DNA of 64,000 bases, taken from Perca fluviatilis. Lineage: Eukaryota; Chordata; Actinopteri; Perciformes; Percidae. The DNA lies in NCBI RefSeq assembly GCF_010015445.1, contig NC_053122.1, positions 36,469,513-36,533,512 of the forward strand, given 5' to 3'. Made by a program: the position numbers and the translations under genes. A model generated the notes under the pieces. The model worked only from the letters and a program-made list of their open reading frames with translations. It had not been told where the DNA came from and did no database searches. Shown here one piece after another: positions 10,881 to 23,927 of the stretch (position 1 is the stretch's first letter; each line of letters begins with the position of its first letter).

Positions 10881-11682
10881 CGAGAGTCAGGCCTACGATT
10901 TCGCGGATGGGTTATGAATGGGTTTTCATTTCTAAATAAAATGTTGCATGTCAACACTGTCACTGCATGTTTACATACAAGATGTCTGCAGTTATTGCAG
11001 TTGGGTATGATAAAGCTAAGCTATGAGCCTGAATTCATACATTCATCATTATTCATTCATACTCTGGAAAACACTTTGTTTAATGCATATGTGCAATTAA
11101 TTCCTCCAAAACTGGAGCTTACACACTTGGAAATAGGTAGTTATTCTGTGTAACGGCCATATACCTAAATACCTATATGTGAACTACAATGAAAACGAAC
11201 ATGACTTGTGTCAATCAGTCCAAACATATTTTACTTCATATAAACATACAAATATATCCTACAAATACCTGTATGGAGCTGTATATTAAATTGGTATTTG
11301 GTTTTCGCAGCTCACAACAGTACACTTCTCTGTTGCTTTGGCACATTTCTCAGATCAGAGATGACAGTGTGTCCCATAATGTGTTCCCTTTCATGTGCAT
11401 TGTTCATTATACTATACTTCCAGAGTGAACTGTTAAATATGGACAACACAAAGCAGTTTCACTATCTTGGTACAAACAATGGCGTGAGGACTTGTCAGTT
11501 TGATTGGGTCATGGGTATAAATACTTGCTTTGGACACAAAAGATTTCAATCAAAATACACACTTTTGCAGGTCAGTCACTATGCGGTGCAGTTTACACCA
11601 ATTGTTTTAAGAAATGCACTCACTGTTTTTAGTGAAGACATGTCCATGTTGTTGTCACATAGCTAAAACAAACCTGAATGAT

Positions 11683-11865
11683 TTAAATGCCTATTATTGT
11701 GGAAATATGCACCACAGCATAGTTTTGCGACCGAGGTCTCTTTACGACCTCGAACTTGTCGTACAGCTCTGGGAGATCGCTGACGGCCAAAATCAACCTC
11801 TCGTCCATGTTCCGTTTGTGGATCCACGTGTATTCAGTGTAGACTTTTTTTCGTTTTTTTTCCAA
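11683..11865 (-). pseudogene. MADF/Myb-like protein start of Harbinger
   Basis: The minus-strand frame contains RNMDERLILAVSDLPELYDK, the opening helix of MADF DNA-binding domains used by the accessory protein of Harbinger elements. It runs into unrelated residues within 30 codons, so it is a fragment. Confidence 0.5.
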
Positions 11866-11946
11866 ACACCTGAATGCACGTCACAGCGCAGCGCTGCCAT
11901 TTGCGCGTACAATGTGAACGTCCCTTCAGGCACACCTGTGCAATAA

Positions 11947-12172
11947 TCCTGCTGTCTAATCAGCATCTTGATATGCCACACCTGTGAGGTAGATGGATTA
12001 TCTCGGCAAAGGAGAAGTGCTCACTAACAGATTTGGACAGATCTGTGAATAATATTTGAGAGAAATAGGCCTTCTGTGTACATAGAAAAAAAATCTTAGA
12101 TCTTTGAGTTCAGCTCATGAAAAATGGGGGCAAAAACAAAAGTGTTGCGTTTATAATTTTGTTCAGTATAGA
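11947..12172 (+). mobile_element. Tc1-type element 3' end
   Basis: Contains the common fish Tc1 tail: aggtagatggattatctcgg, ctttgagttcagctcatgaa and tttataattttgttcagtat. No transposase remains. Confidence 0.65.
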
Positions 12173-12416
12173 TACTCAAGTGCACCTTTACCTGAATTAT
12201 CATAGGAACAGATTATATCTATATCCTATCCTAAGGTTAAAAAGGGTTAGACTAAGTTGGTGGTTTCAAAAAAGTAAGACTCCAAATCTGTCCAAAATCT
12301 TTTTGGATTTTCACAATAAAAAAGAAAAGAAACAAGAGACATGTACGCTCATGGAAATGACCCATTACATCATAAGCTTTACTCATCTCCCATTAACAGT
12401 GGTTTGTAGGACTCAC

Positions 12417-12590
12417 CTCCACCGTTCTTGTAGCAGAGGTAAGGAAATCTCCACACGTTGCCCAGGCCGACCACATTTCCTGCAACAACCAGAATATATT
12501 CTGTTTTACTGGCCCACTGTCCTCTGACTGCAGCACTTCTCTGATATATCTCTTCTTCTCCTTTGTCCGTCCATCATCCAAGGACTTCAT
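12417..12590 (-). pseudogene. SLC6 first coding exon (TM1), start frameshifted
   Basis: The minus strand encodes [14 protein letters not shown], then [15 protein letters not shown] and CYKNGG, ending at a gtgagt donor (12415-12416). [10 protein letters not shown] is the TM1 signature of SLC6 transporters. The start region differs from its relative at 18.4 kb: five bases are missing after codon 5 and two more before the TM1 frame. Both ATGs (12590 and the one 16 bases later) are therefore out of frame with TM1. No TM2 or TM3 exon lies between here and 10239, where SINE, Harbinger and Tc1 remnants sit instead. Confidence 0.88.
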
Positions 12591-12697
12591 CCGTTGTGTA
12601 GTCAGTATTCTGCAACTTTTTTTCTTTTATTATGTATCTTTTCTAGCCTGGTCCTACCAGACTCTCGTACATTTCATTTGTAGGGGTAGACTGTGTA

Positions 12698-13662
12698 CAG
12701 TTGAGACGTGTACAGTTGAGACACCTTAAATAAGTTGCGTGCGCAGCAAGCACAAGTTGCGATTTTTGCTGTGCTCATGCGTATTAGTGTCCTCTTCGAT
12801 CGTGGGAAATTTGAACAACGGACGCATCTCCAATCCGAAGATATCAGCAAATGTTTGTTTTTTCTAAGGTAAGACGTTCACTTCACCATGCACTCTCCAC
12901 AATGAATATCTTATTATCCTGATGTGACTGTTAAACATAACTGATATCATTACAAACGTTATTCTGTGCCCTAAAAACTGGCATATTTCATGGTATTGTG
13001 TCATGCAAGGTCAGTGCAAAATCTAGAGAAATGTGCGAGGTGGCCAGCGGGGGACAGTTGAGACACAGCTGTATCAACTGTACCCCCGATAGAGTATTAT
13101 ACATATAGACATATAGAGATTATGTCACACGCTGTTTAGTTGTTAAGTGTTATAACAGGTTAAACGTCGTAATTAGCCAGCATAGGATGCAAATGAAAAT
13201 AAAATTAGATATTTGTGATTTCCATTTGTGCTGTTGCAATATCTGTTTGTTAAATATATTATTCCTGTTTTATACATTTTAATCAGTGCTAATTTAAATA
13301 AAATGAATTAATTTAAATTGATGAATAAACAAATCTGTTGCCCAATTGTTATTTTCTTTATTTGTCTTCATTTATTATATTTGCAATGTATGGTTAGTTA
13401 CCTTTAAATCATTAAAAATGGGTGTCTCAACTGTACCATGGTACTGTCTCAACTGTACCACATATGGGTACAGTTGAGACAAAAAGCACCTTATTTTTAT
13501 AAGCTAATTGTGGAAAATATAAACTACTTTATTGATTGATAATATCTTAGTCTACAAGCTAATGAAATGTAATGTGGCATGCCATGTAGAAATTAACTTC
13601 TTTTCAGTGTTTATTTTTGTAGGAAAATCGAAACGCAAAAAGTGTCTCAACTGTACTCAGTT
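12698..13662. repeat. cluster of inverted and direct GTACAGTTGAGAC motifs
   Basis: The 13-mer gtacagttgagac or its reverse complement, sometimes one or two bases shorter, occurs about eight times in under 1 kb: two head to tail near 12698, two opposed near 13064, three near 13421-13480 and one near 13644. It is dispersed rather than tandem. Inside a transposon this suggests subterminal protein-binding sites. Confidence 0.75.
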
Positions 13663-13819
13663 GACAGCTGTAGTCACAAGGACCCACAAGTTCTCGCAAA
13701 TTCACGTAGAATACAACTACAAAACCAACAACAGTTTGTTTCCATCCAGAGGAGTAGAGGGGAAACAGCTCTGTTCTGTGTTTTCAAGGTGTAGTTCAGG
13801 GAAATATGATCCGCCGTGA

Positions 13820-15740
13820 GCACGGTGTATTTTATTTTGAAAAAGAACCGGATGTTTTATTTTGCTTCTGTGCTCGACTTCCTGTCCCGCACTATCTGCC
13901 GTGTTCTGAACAAGCCCCCAGGAAGAGCGCCATGTCTAAAAGCCACCATGGGCTTAGCAGATAACGGTGGTACTGCACCCCATGGCCCAGAAAGACTTCA
14001 CATAGACTTTGCATGGCGAAAGAAACGTCTATATTTCAGCGGATAATTTGTGTCTGGGTATATCAACCTACCAGCCCGAACACTGAAAGGGTCCTTGTTT
14101 AAAACTTCACGTTTTTAAAATTTTTAACATTCACTAGAAGCGAATCCAGAATTATTAAATTTGGAATGAAGAACGCACATAATGGACGCGAGCGGAGCCC
14201 CGGGACTGCGCCGACTGCGCCCGCCCGCTCACATGACTGTTCTCCCGAGCTCATGTAGCTAGCTGTAATAATGGATATAGCTAATGGTTGTAATTCACCA
14301 TGTGTTCTATGAATACGTTCATGGTATTATCTTATGAAGTATGCTGAAAGCCTGTAACGTGGATGTAACATCATTAGCGTTTCCCAAACTGGCGGGGCTA
14401 TCGGCTAGCTAGCTAGTTGCTAACATCATGGTTAGCTAGCATGGCTGTATTAAGATCACGCCTACATAACGTTACTACAGACATAGTGATTACATGGGCT
14501 TGTCTCTCTTATGATCCATCTGAGGGCTGTATGCTGTAAAGCTTGTAACGTGGATGAGGGATGAAGCCATGAATGAGCTTTGTTCACAAAACTGCAGGCT
14601 AACTGCTAGCGCTAGTTAGTAGCTAAATAGTAGCACGACATAATTAAATCTCTTTGGTTGTCTAGCTAAATACATCTATCGTTTATGTAAACGATCGGGA
14701 ACAACAAAAACACAATGTTTAACGTTAGTGAATATTTTAGACAATGAAAACGACGTGTTCATGAGTTCGCCACTTGTAAGAGACACAAGAGATAAGCTCA
14801 TGAACGAGCATGTTGCTACCGGTTGCTAAGACAACACAAACAAATTGTTGCTAGTGCGCGTGTCCATCGTGACGTCATGGGCCAAGAATGCGGAAGATCC
14901 GAGCTCCATGTTTTCTTTTCTGCGCTTTTGAGAAACTCTCTCATTGGAACGTACGGGGCTTCCCGCCGAACGCTGTATCCAGTTCTCTTAATACATCCAT
15001 GGTGCTGAATTGCTGCGGAGCTCTCTGGCGTCTGGCAAAAATAGAAACTCTGCGTATCTGCTGCGGAGGGCTGCGGACCGCCAGAGCTGGGACGCAGTCG
15101 GAACTCAGCCGTTATGCAGCCAGTGGAAATACACACACTGACTTTAATGGAAACCTATTGACTCCTCCGCCGTTTCGGAGCCGTTCCCCAGCCGTTACGC
15201 ATCTGGTGGAAACATTGCAAGCTGGGTTTTTTTTGTCTTCAAAAAACTTTTTTATTCAAGTACAGATACACATACACATTGAAAACATTAAATGCATACA
15301 TAGACTACATACATGAAAAGGGGGCGCATGAAAGTTACATTAAAGAGGTTGTAAGGCATTGTAAATGTTCACAGTCCGGAGGGCTTTCTTATTTGTCACT
15401 CCTTTTTAAAGTTTCAAAATATAATTTCATGTCATGTTTAAATGAATATTCGGTTTTCTTTCAGACCATTTACATTCAAGGATATAAAAATTAACAAATA
15501 AAATTAAGATTCTAAATGAAAATGGCATTTTTCCAAATCAAAAGCTCAGCTCAGATGTAGCATACAACACTGACTCAAGTGACTCGCACAACCCGGATCA
15601 GTTTAGTGAGTGACTCAGAATAACCCTGAATCTTTAAAAGGAATCGAGTTTGCCAGGCCTAACACTAACAAGTGTTAACTTCCTTGAAGGTGGGTACTCT
15701 GTTGAAGTTTAAAACTTTTGGATCTGCCCAGAGCCACTCT
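13820..15740. other. interior of the 3.5 kb insertion, no gene recognised
   Basis: Contains repeat-like sequence (gctagctagctag palindromes near 14400, a GC-rich stretch at 14900-15220 with many aactctgcg/ctgcggag words). Short open frames occur but none matches a family I know. No transposase core is seen. Confidence 0.5.
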
Positions 15741-16190
15741 GGTAGCCTGGCTCCGCCCTCCCACGTACTGTCTGGTAGGACCTATGGGTAGGACCAGGCT
15801 AACGAGGGAAGACGACAACAACTATCGGCTTAGCATCGCTAGCGTTAGCCTTAGCTAACCCCTTCACCACTAATGGAGCGAGCTGGAAAATCAAACCACG
15901 ACATCGAGGCCACCAACACAACTCAGCAAAGATTGTTTTATCTCGGGCTTTAACTTCTGGATATTTGGCAGCGTTGCCACAACGGACCGCATCTTTCTCC
16001 GCCGCCATTACGGAACTTGCCGAAGGCTACCGAACCTCAACGTAATCGTTCTCAGCCACTCCCTCTGTTCGCTGATTGGACCTGTTAAAATATGATCGGA
16101 GACAACCCAAGAATATACCGCAAACCCAGATGTAGTATTAAAGGAAAATGAAAATTGAGCGGAAGTACGTAGGAGGGCAGAGACGGGCTA

Positions 16191-17582
16191 TATCTTTTCC
16201 TTATTTGACTAATGAAGCTCAGCGTAAATTCTTTCAGGAAGACTTCTAAACTTCATCCACCTCTCTTTCTTCCTAAAACGGATCAGCTGTTTTGAGGCGT
16301 TCACTTTTCATTTAAACCAACCAGAATTGGCCAAGAATTTCACAAGCCAATCACAGCATGGCATCCCTGCTTTAATTCTGTTCTTCTCTCTGCTGCTGTC
16401 ATTTGTCATTTCAGGCAAAGTGTGCAACCCTCCTCCTCCCCTTCCTCCTCCAGTCATCGTCACCCACGGCACCCTGGGTCCTCCTCCGGCAGACCGCTCC
16501 CATTGGCTCCTTCAGTCCGGTTTTCAGGCTCCTTCACCATCGGGGGATATGCCTTGGCTTCTCTACCCCTTTAAAATTATATTTATAACGATGGAGTCTA
16601 ATCTCCAAAGACTGTACATTTCATATTATGCATATGTACAAATAAACCTTTGCATATTTGCAAGAAGTCTCCTGATTGAATTACCTGTTATCAACCTATA
16701 AAACTAAAACAGTTCCAGTGTGCAGGGAGCTACCTTGCTGTTTTGCAAGAGCCAGAGGGAGCTATTCAAAGAGTCACCAGTCCTGACTTTGTTCAAATAT
16801 ATGTATATGCAAACTGATCTTTGCTGCTTTTAGTATGTATCCTTTCTTAATTTGTCTACATCCTGCTCTCAAGCCTATTTAAATAAAAACATAAAACCAG
16901 TCATTCTAGTGTTTAGGTCTGATGTTGAGTAGATGTTGAAGAGCCATTTTGTACCTGTCTGCTTTGTAATTGCCAGAGGAGCTCTTAAATTGCATGTCAC
17001 CATGTTTTTCAGTCATAACTCATCAGTCATGTCTCAACATGTTCAAATAATTCCATAAAAGGACAATCAAACTCTGGGTTGGATTGGGGATAAGATAAGA
17101 GGCATTCAAATTTAATCTTATTTCCATTAAGTTTGTTTGACTATTTTTTTATTTAACTGTGCCTCAGATGTTCTTTCAGTGGTATTTTAAGAAGTTAAAT
17201 TTTTTTTCCTCCAATGTTCCTTACAGTGGTCTAAATGCAACTCAATGCATTAGAGACTGATATCTGTCCAAAAGGACCTTTAGAGGAAGACTGAAACCAA
17301 AAGAAAAACATTAGTGAATATACAACTATATATAAATACAAGATGTTAACATGCCAGACTTAGCAAGAATGCCTTTTTACAGCTAGTCCCTAGGCAGGTA
17401 ACACAAACTGAATATTACAAGTAACAATATATAGATACAAATATACAATATACAAGTAAAACAAAAATGCAAAATACAACACTGACAGCACAGTTTGTCC
17501 TAATGTGTGAAAGCAGTTAACTTCAGAAATCAATAAAAAAAAGAATAAGAAAAGGCCAACTCAGTCAAAATTAAATTAAGAG
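16191..17582. repeat. direct duplication, copy 1 (upstream region of the SLC6 TM1 exon)
   Basis: It aligns along its length with 18510-20265 at high identity, from ccttatttgactaatgaagc to gtcaaaattaaattaagag. Joined through the 3.5 kb insertion it continues into the TM1 exon at 12417-12590, so the duplication covered the SLC6 first exon and about 1.4 kb upstream of it. No reading frame in it looks like a gene. Confidence 0.85.
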
Positions 17583-17694
17583 AAAAACAAACACCCCCTA
17601 TTATTTTGTAATAGTACTTTCATTTATTTTCATTGACTTCATCACTTATGTAATTATATTGCATATTAAGTCACTACACTACTAGTTCACATTC

Positions 17695-17923
17695 AGGTCT
17701 AGAATAGTTTTGCTGACAAGTACAGAGGAAAAATAAATTCTTCTGCCGTATAGTATATACGTGTAGAACTTTTTTGATGATGTGTGATAATGTGATGATG
17801 TGTGACTCCACTGCAAACAAAATCTACCTTTGGGTATAAATAAAGTAACTTGAACTTGAACTTGAGGTCTAGAATAGTTTTGCTGACAAGTACAGAGGAA
17901 AAACAAATCCTTCTGCAGTATAG
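17695..17923 (+). mobile_element. 111-bp retroposon with 59-bp target duplication
   Basis: A 59-bp direct repeat (17695-17753 and 17865-17923, three differences) brackets a 111-bp insert. The insert ends tgggtataaataaagtaact then tgaacttgaacttg. The short 3'-end-only insert with a hexamer-like tail and a long target duplication is typical of a heavily 5'-truncated LINE or SINE insertion. Confidence 0.75.
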
Positions 17924-18307
17924 TTAACACCAGCTCAACATGTGTGTCTCCTCTATTGTTTATGACAGCACATCTATTCCTTAGAACAGCACAGGCTCCT
18001 GCTTGCTCCTGCCCCCCTAAATTACCCCTAAATTTGACGATTTTATATTTAATATACGTCTGTCTTTGCTACATTATATTTGAAGTGCTTTTCTCTTCGG
18101 GATAGGTTAACATTTGGACCACCGGTGATTCTTAAGGGTGATTTATGCTGACTTACTGTACCAAATATCGCTTGTTTCAGCCCTGTCATGTTTATTTTAT
18201 TGACGATGAGCCTTACTGTGACAGTTCTGATTTGCACCTGTATTATTTGTTGTAGTGTGATTATTTTCTGAAAATTAATAAACACCCTTGTTGAAAAAAA
18301 GAAAAAG
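17924..18307 (-). other. sequence with A-rich end abutting the broken SLC6 exon
   Basis: On the plus strand it contains aataaa at about 18278 and ends gaaaaaaagaaaaag directly at the cut edge of the SLC6 exon. It looks like a retroposed 3' end whose poly-A tract meets the exon, but I do not recognise the family. Confidence 0.4.
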
Positions 18308-18468
18308 AGGTAAGGAAATCTCCACACGTTGCCCAGGCCGACCACATTTCCTGCAACAACCAGAATATATTCTGTTTTACAGGCCCACTGTCCTCTGGCT
18401 GCAGCACTTCTCTGATCTTCTCTTCTTCTTCTCCTTTGTCCGTCCATCCTGACATCCAAGGACTTCAT
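18308..18468 (-). pseudogene. second SLC6 TM1 exon copy, truncated
   Basis: The minus strand opens [19 protein letters not shown] and runs in one frame into [11 protein letters not shown] and [15 protein letters not shown]. This copy keeps the start in frame with TM1, unlike the 12.4 kb copy. It stops two codons after FPYL where unrelated A-rich sequence begins, losing CYKNGG and the splice donor. Serine in WASKTE is cysteine here. Without a donor it cannot splice to the rest of the gene. Confidence 0.88.
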
Positions 18469-18509
18469 CCGTTGTGTGTTCAGTATTCTGCAACTTTTTT
18501 TCTTTTATG

Positions 18510-20265
18510 TATCTTTTCCTTATTTGACTAATGAAGCTCAGCGTACATTCTTTCAGGAAGACTTCTAAACTTCATCCACCTCTCTCTCTTCCTAAAACTG
18601 ATCAGCTGTTTCGAGGCGTTCACTTTTCAGTTAAACCAACCAGAATTGGCCATGATATTTCACAAGCCAATCACAGCATGGCATCCCTGCTTTAATTCTG
18701 TTCTTCTCTCTGCTGCTGTCAGTTGTCATTTCAGGCAAAGCGTGCAACCCTCCTCCTCCCCTTCCTCCTCCAGTCATCATCACCCACGGCACCCTGGGTC
18801 CTCCTCCAGCAGCAGTGGTGGTTCTACATTGAGTGACGCTCCAGGCGAGACTCCCTTCGAGCTCTTTGAAAAACACACTTAAGAGAATCCAGTTGTTTAA
18901 CTATTGCAATTACAACAGGAAACACATTTTAATGTGCACGATCTTCACTTCCAACATTGCCAAAAGAAAATGAACACAATTCTGCACAAAATATGACAGT
19001 ATAGGTTATCAGATCTTAAAATAAATATACACTATATATATAAATGTGCCAAAACTATATACAATCATAAGTTTCGCCCGTGGCAAAAACCGCTACTGTC
19101 CGGCAGACCGCTCCCATTGGCTCCTTCGGTCCGGTCTTCGGGCTCCTTCGCCACCACCACCAGTGTCTAGACTCCATTGGGGGATATGCCTTGGCTTCTC
19201 TACCCCTTTAAAATTATATTTATAACGATGGAGTCTAATCTCCAAAGACCGTACATTTCATATTATGCATATGTACAAATAAACTTTTGCATATTTGCAA
19301 CGAAGTCTCTCCTTAAATTAATTAAATTACAGTTCCAGTGTGCAGGGAGCTACCTTGCTGTTTTGCAAGAGCCAGAGGGAGCTATTCAAAGAGTCACCAG
19401 TCCTGACTTTGTTCAAATATATGTATATGCAAACTGATCTTTGCTGCTTTTAGTATGTTTTTTTTCTTCTTTCTGTCTACATCCTGCTCCCAAGCCGGCA
19501 ATATTTGAATAAAAACATAAAACCAGTCATTCTAGTGTTTAGGTCTGATGTTGAGTAGATGTTGAAGAGACATTTTGTACCTGTCTGCTTTGTAATTGCC
19601 AGAGGAGCTCTTAAATTACATGTCACCATGTTTTTCAGTCATAACTCATCAGTCATGTCTCAACATATATGTCTCAACAACAAATAATTCCATAAAAGGA
19701 CAATCAAACTCTGGGTTGGATTGGGGATAAGATAAGAGGCATTCAAATGTAATCTTATTTCCATTAAGTTTGTTTGACTATTTTTTTATTTAACTGTGCC
19801 TCAGATGTTCTTTCAGTGGTATTTTAAGAAGTTAAATTTTTTTGCCTCCAGTGTTCCTTACAGTCTAAATGCAACACAATGAATTAGAGGCTGATATCTG
19901 TCCAAAAGGACCTTTAGAGGAAGACTGAAACCAAAAGAAAAACATTAGTGAATATGAAACTCTGTGACAGTTGAACTATTTTCTTAACTTTGATGTGTAT
20001 GGCTGCTATCCCTTTTTGTTATTAATCTGTCAGCTAATATTTCATTTACAGAGCATGTTAATGAACATCTGTATTAAAATATAAGATGTTAAAATGCCAG
20101 ACTTAGCAATAATGCCTATTTACATCCATAGTCCCTAGGCAGGTAACACAAACTGAATATTACAAGTAACAATATATAGATACTAATGTGTGAAAACAGC
20201 TAACTTCAGAAATCAATAAAAAAAGAATAAGAAAAGGCCAAGTCAGTCAAAATTAAATTAAGAGT
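18510..20265. repeat. direct duplication, copy 2
   Basis: Partner of 16191-17582. It carries an extra stretch at about 18820-19100 (starting agtggtggttctacattgag), a further short insert near 19155-19175 and an extra block near 19960-20090. It also keeps the uninterrupted tatcttttc site at 18510-18518. No gene seen. Confidence 0.85.
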
Positions 20266-20365
20266 ATTAAAATACTGGTGCGGTTCGAGGTTGGATCACG
20301 TTCTGACCACAAACGAACCGCTCCAGAGTTGGACTGAAAGCGTACAGAGACCACCTCATCAAGAA

Positions 20366-21415
<1,050 letters not shown>

Positions 21416-21569
21416 AGGTCTCGGTACGCTTGTTTGGTCCGCTTTTGGTGCGAAACCGAGTGATTGCAGCGTTCTCACCTGGCCAAACCAACCACACCGA
21501 GGGGGAAAATAAACTCTATGGCGATTCAACCAAACTAAACGAGGGAGGTGTGAAAGTGCCTTTAGACCA

Positions 21570-22263
21570 GAGGCCTGTACTACGAAGCAAGATCAACATG
21601 TCCTGGATTTCTTTCAGTAATCCGGCTTCACCTAACCTAACAGGTACAGGTTATGCGGTCCCGGATAACCTGTACTACGACGCTGGTTATCAACTAGTTC
21701 AGTCAACTCAGGGTTTCCCAATCCAGCGGCGCGCGCGTTCACATAAAAGAGTGCGGTGTTTGCGCACCACGACCAATCGCAAACATCTACCAGAGCCGCT
21801 TATGTTCCTATATATAAGAAGAGCAAATTATAATTCTACATAAATATGAAGAACACAGACTCGGTTTTACAGGGAAAACGCAATAGCCTACAGTCGCTGC
21901 TTCCTAAAACAGGAGGACAGCTGGCAATAAAAAAAAATAGCCGACGCTGTAGATGTTTAAATCACAACTCCAATATCACTTCCCCATCAGTCAGGGCCAA
22001 GATCTGACCATAATTACACTTGTGCTTTCCATAAACTGTTGTTGCTTTAGCCTATTATTTCAGTTGCAACCCTGGCAGTGGGAAGCGATCGTGAGAGCAA
22101 ATGAAAAATATAAAAACATAATTCAAACCGCTGTGCGCATTGGCGACACACGGCTCAAGAAGCCGATATGTAATTCCCTCCCATTAAAATATATATATTT
22201 CATAAAAATACCAATCAGGGAATGTTAATGGGGTCGTCTCTAAATGTTTTAACTTTTATGAGC

Positions 22264-22316
<53 letters not shown>

Positions 22317-22574
22317 CCGAGCTCCGCCTGATCTTCTCTAAGAACGGTGACGCCGTCATCAATCGAGTATTGATTGGTCAGTAGGCGGTGCTTTAACACC
22401 GGTTGATCTCTGATCTCCAACTTAATCTGCTCCCGACCAGGTTAGGTGTTCAGCATGAGTTACCACGGCGATTGAACCCGATAACAACTAATCCACCTTC
22501 GTAGTACAGAAAATCCTGGGTTGAGCCTGAAGTTAGCTCGTTAACGCCAAATCCTGCTTCGTAGTACAGGCCTC
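21570..22574. mobile_element. Harbinger-like element, copy B, inverted to A
   Basis: Same ends (gaggcctgtactacgaagc ... gcttcgtagtacaggcctc) and the same interior in reverse orientation, including a TC microsatellite at 22267-22314 and the WQWEAIVRANEKYKNII frame on the plus strand. A and B form a 2.2 kb inverted pair around a 154-bp spacer. Confidence 0.6.
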
Positions 22575-22619
22575 TGATCTTTACAAAGTTGTTGTGGCTG
22601 TTCTTGCTTTTCACCAGCA

Positions 22620-22880
22620 ACCCATATAACGAGCAACTGAATGAAAAAGTTAAGAGACTTAAAAAGCTACATAAAATATTCCTCTGGGATTAAAAGAGTT
22701 TAGCTTCCCCATCAAGTGGATTGTTTGTTGTCCTCGTTTGAAAAAGGCCTCGATATTGTTTTTCAAACTTAAGGTTAGAGTGGAATATGGTTCCCAGGTA
22801 TTTATATCAGTTCTTCCTAAAATCAACGATGAGTTCTTCAGCTGTTGTCACATTGAGGTCCAGCTAGTTGTGTCATCACA
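22620..22880 (-). mobile_element. LINE reverse transcriptase fragment
   Basis: The minus strand reads TAEELIVDFRK and, after a stop, YKYLGTIFHSNLKF. IVDFRK and KYLGxxxxxxLxF are conserved steps of the L2/Rex1/jockey-type reverse transcriptase C-terminal part. Stops and frameshifts show it is dead. Confidence 0.65.
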
Positions 22881-23303
22881 CCATTGTACATGCAACATGT
22901 ATTAATGTGTGCGCGTGTGTGAAAGAGAAAATCCACTTATCCCACTATTAGACACTGGTAAAATGTTTTTTGTGTGTTTGTATTAAACATTATTTAGCTA
23001 ATCAAACATTCCCATGTTTGTGTTTTTATTCGACAGCAGGGAAACTGTGAGATGAAGACGAGGAAGAGGAGACGCGTCCTGAAATCTCGTACCTTTTGTA
23101 GACGATGAAGGATGCATCGGTATGAAAAGCACACAGATGATTAAAAACTCCCCCTCTGACTGGATTAAGTTTGTTCAATCAATATTTCTATAGCACATTT
23201 CATACAAGTTAATGTAACACAATGTGCTTCGTCAAAAGCGACATAAAATTAAACTTTGTTCAATTAAACAGAGTAAAATATATACAGAACATGTATAGAA
23301 CGC

Positions 23304-23370
<67 letters not shown>

Positions 23371-23864
23371 ATTAACATTGAACAGCGACAAACTCAGTTA
23401 TTCATAGACTTTTGTGCATATTATAACATTAACTTAGTTAAGCTACTGAACTACCTAACATTAGTGCTGTAGCTAAGTAAACTGTATAGTAATGTTAGCT
23501 ACAAAGCCAACAATAGTGATGTTGCCTACTATTTTAGTTTGTTTGTAATATTGTTAATCTTGGGCCAAGAGGATACTCTGTGATTGTGTGAGTGCATCAC
23601 ATCGTCTTTTAGCAAGATGGCGGAGCGCGTATACTGTGTATACGATGTTGGTGCTCTCGTCGGGTTCAAGTCTGTTTTTTAGGGGCTAAAGTGCCCCGAA
23701 GTCCCCTGGAGGCGCTAGCAGCTTTTTTTCTCCACCCAGCTGTGAGACAGGACACACTGCGGCTCGCCATTTGCAGCGTCTGATATGCAGTATTTTTTCT
23801 TTTGATTTCCTTTCTCTCTCCCTTCTGTCTTCCTTGACAGACCGATGAGGTTATACAATATACA

Positions 23865-23927
<63 letters not shown>

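Larger units (their letters stand above)
10527..11946. mobile_element. PIF/Harbinger remnant with two converging gene fragments
   Basis: Two short coding relics face each other: a Harbinger transposase N-terminus on the plus strand at the left and a MADF-like protein start on the minus strand at the right. That is the usual two-gene plan of Harbinger elements. A 15-bp inverted repeat, tgacgtagatttgca/gcgcaaatctacgtca, lies at 10531-10562. Most of the transposase between the two relics is gone. Element ends are not certain. Confidence 0.6.
12635..16199. mobile_element. 3.5 kb insertion with 9-bp target duplication
   Basis: The insertion (12644-16190) starts tagcctggtcctaccagac and ends gagggcagagacgggcta, a partial inverted repeat (TAGCC...GGCTA). 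It is flanked by tatcttttc on both sides (12635-12643 and 16191-16199). The paralogous segment at 18510-18518 shows the same tatcttttc once, with nothing inserted, so this is a filled site next to its empty site. No transposase is recognised inside. A second set of similar ends at about 15744-15800 suggests a nested or composite element. The superfamily is not assigned; 8-9 bp duplications fit hAT, P or Mutator types. Confidence 0.75.

Noticed and set aside
14816..15316. Overlapping open frames of 100-140 codons on both strands
   Set aside because: GC-rich repeat sequence inside the 3.5 kb insertion; no motif and frames open on both strands at once.
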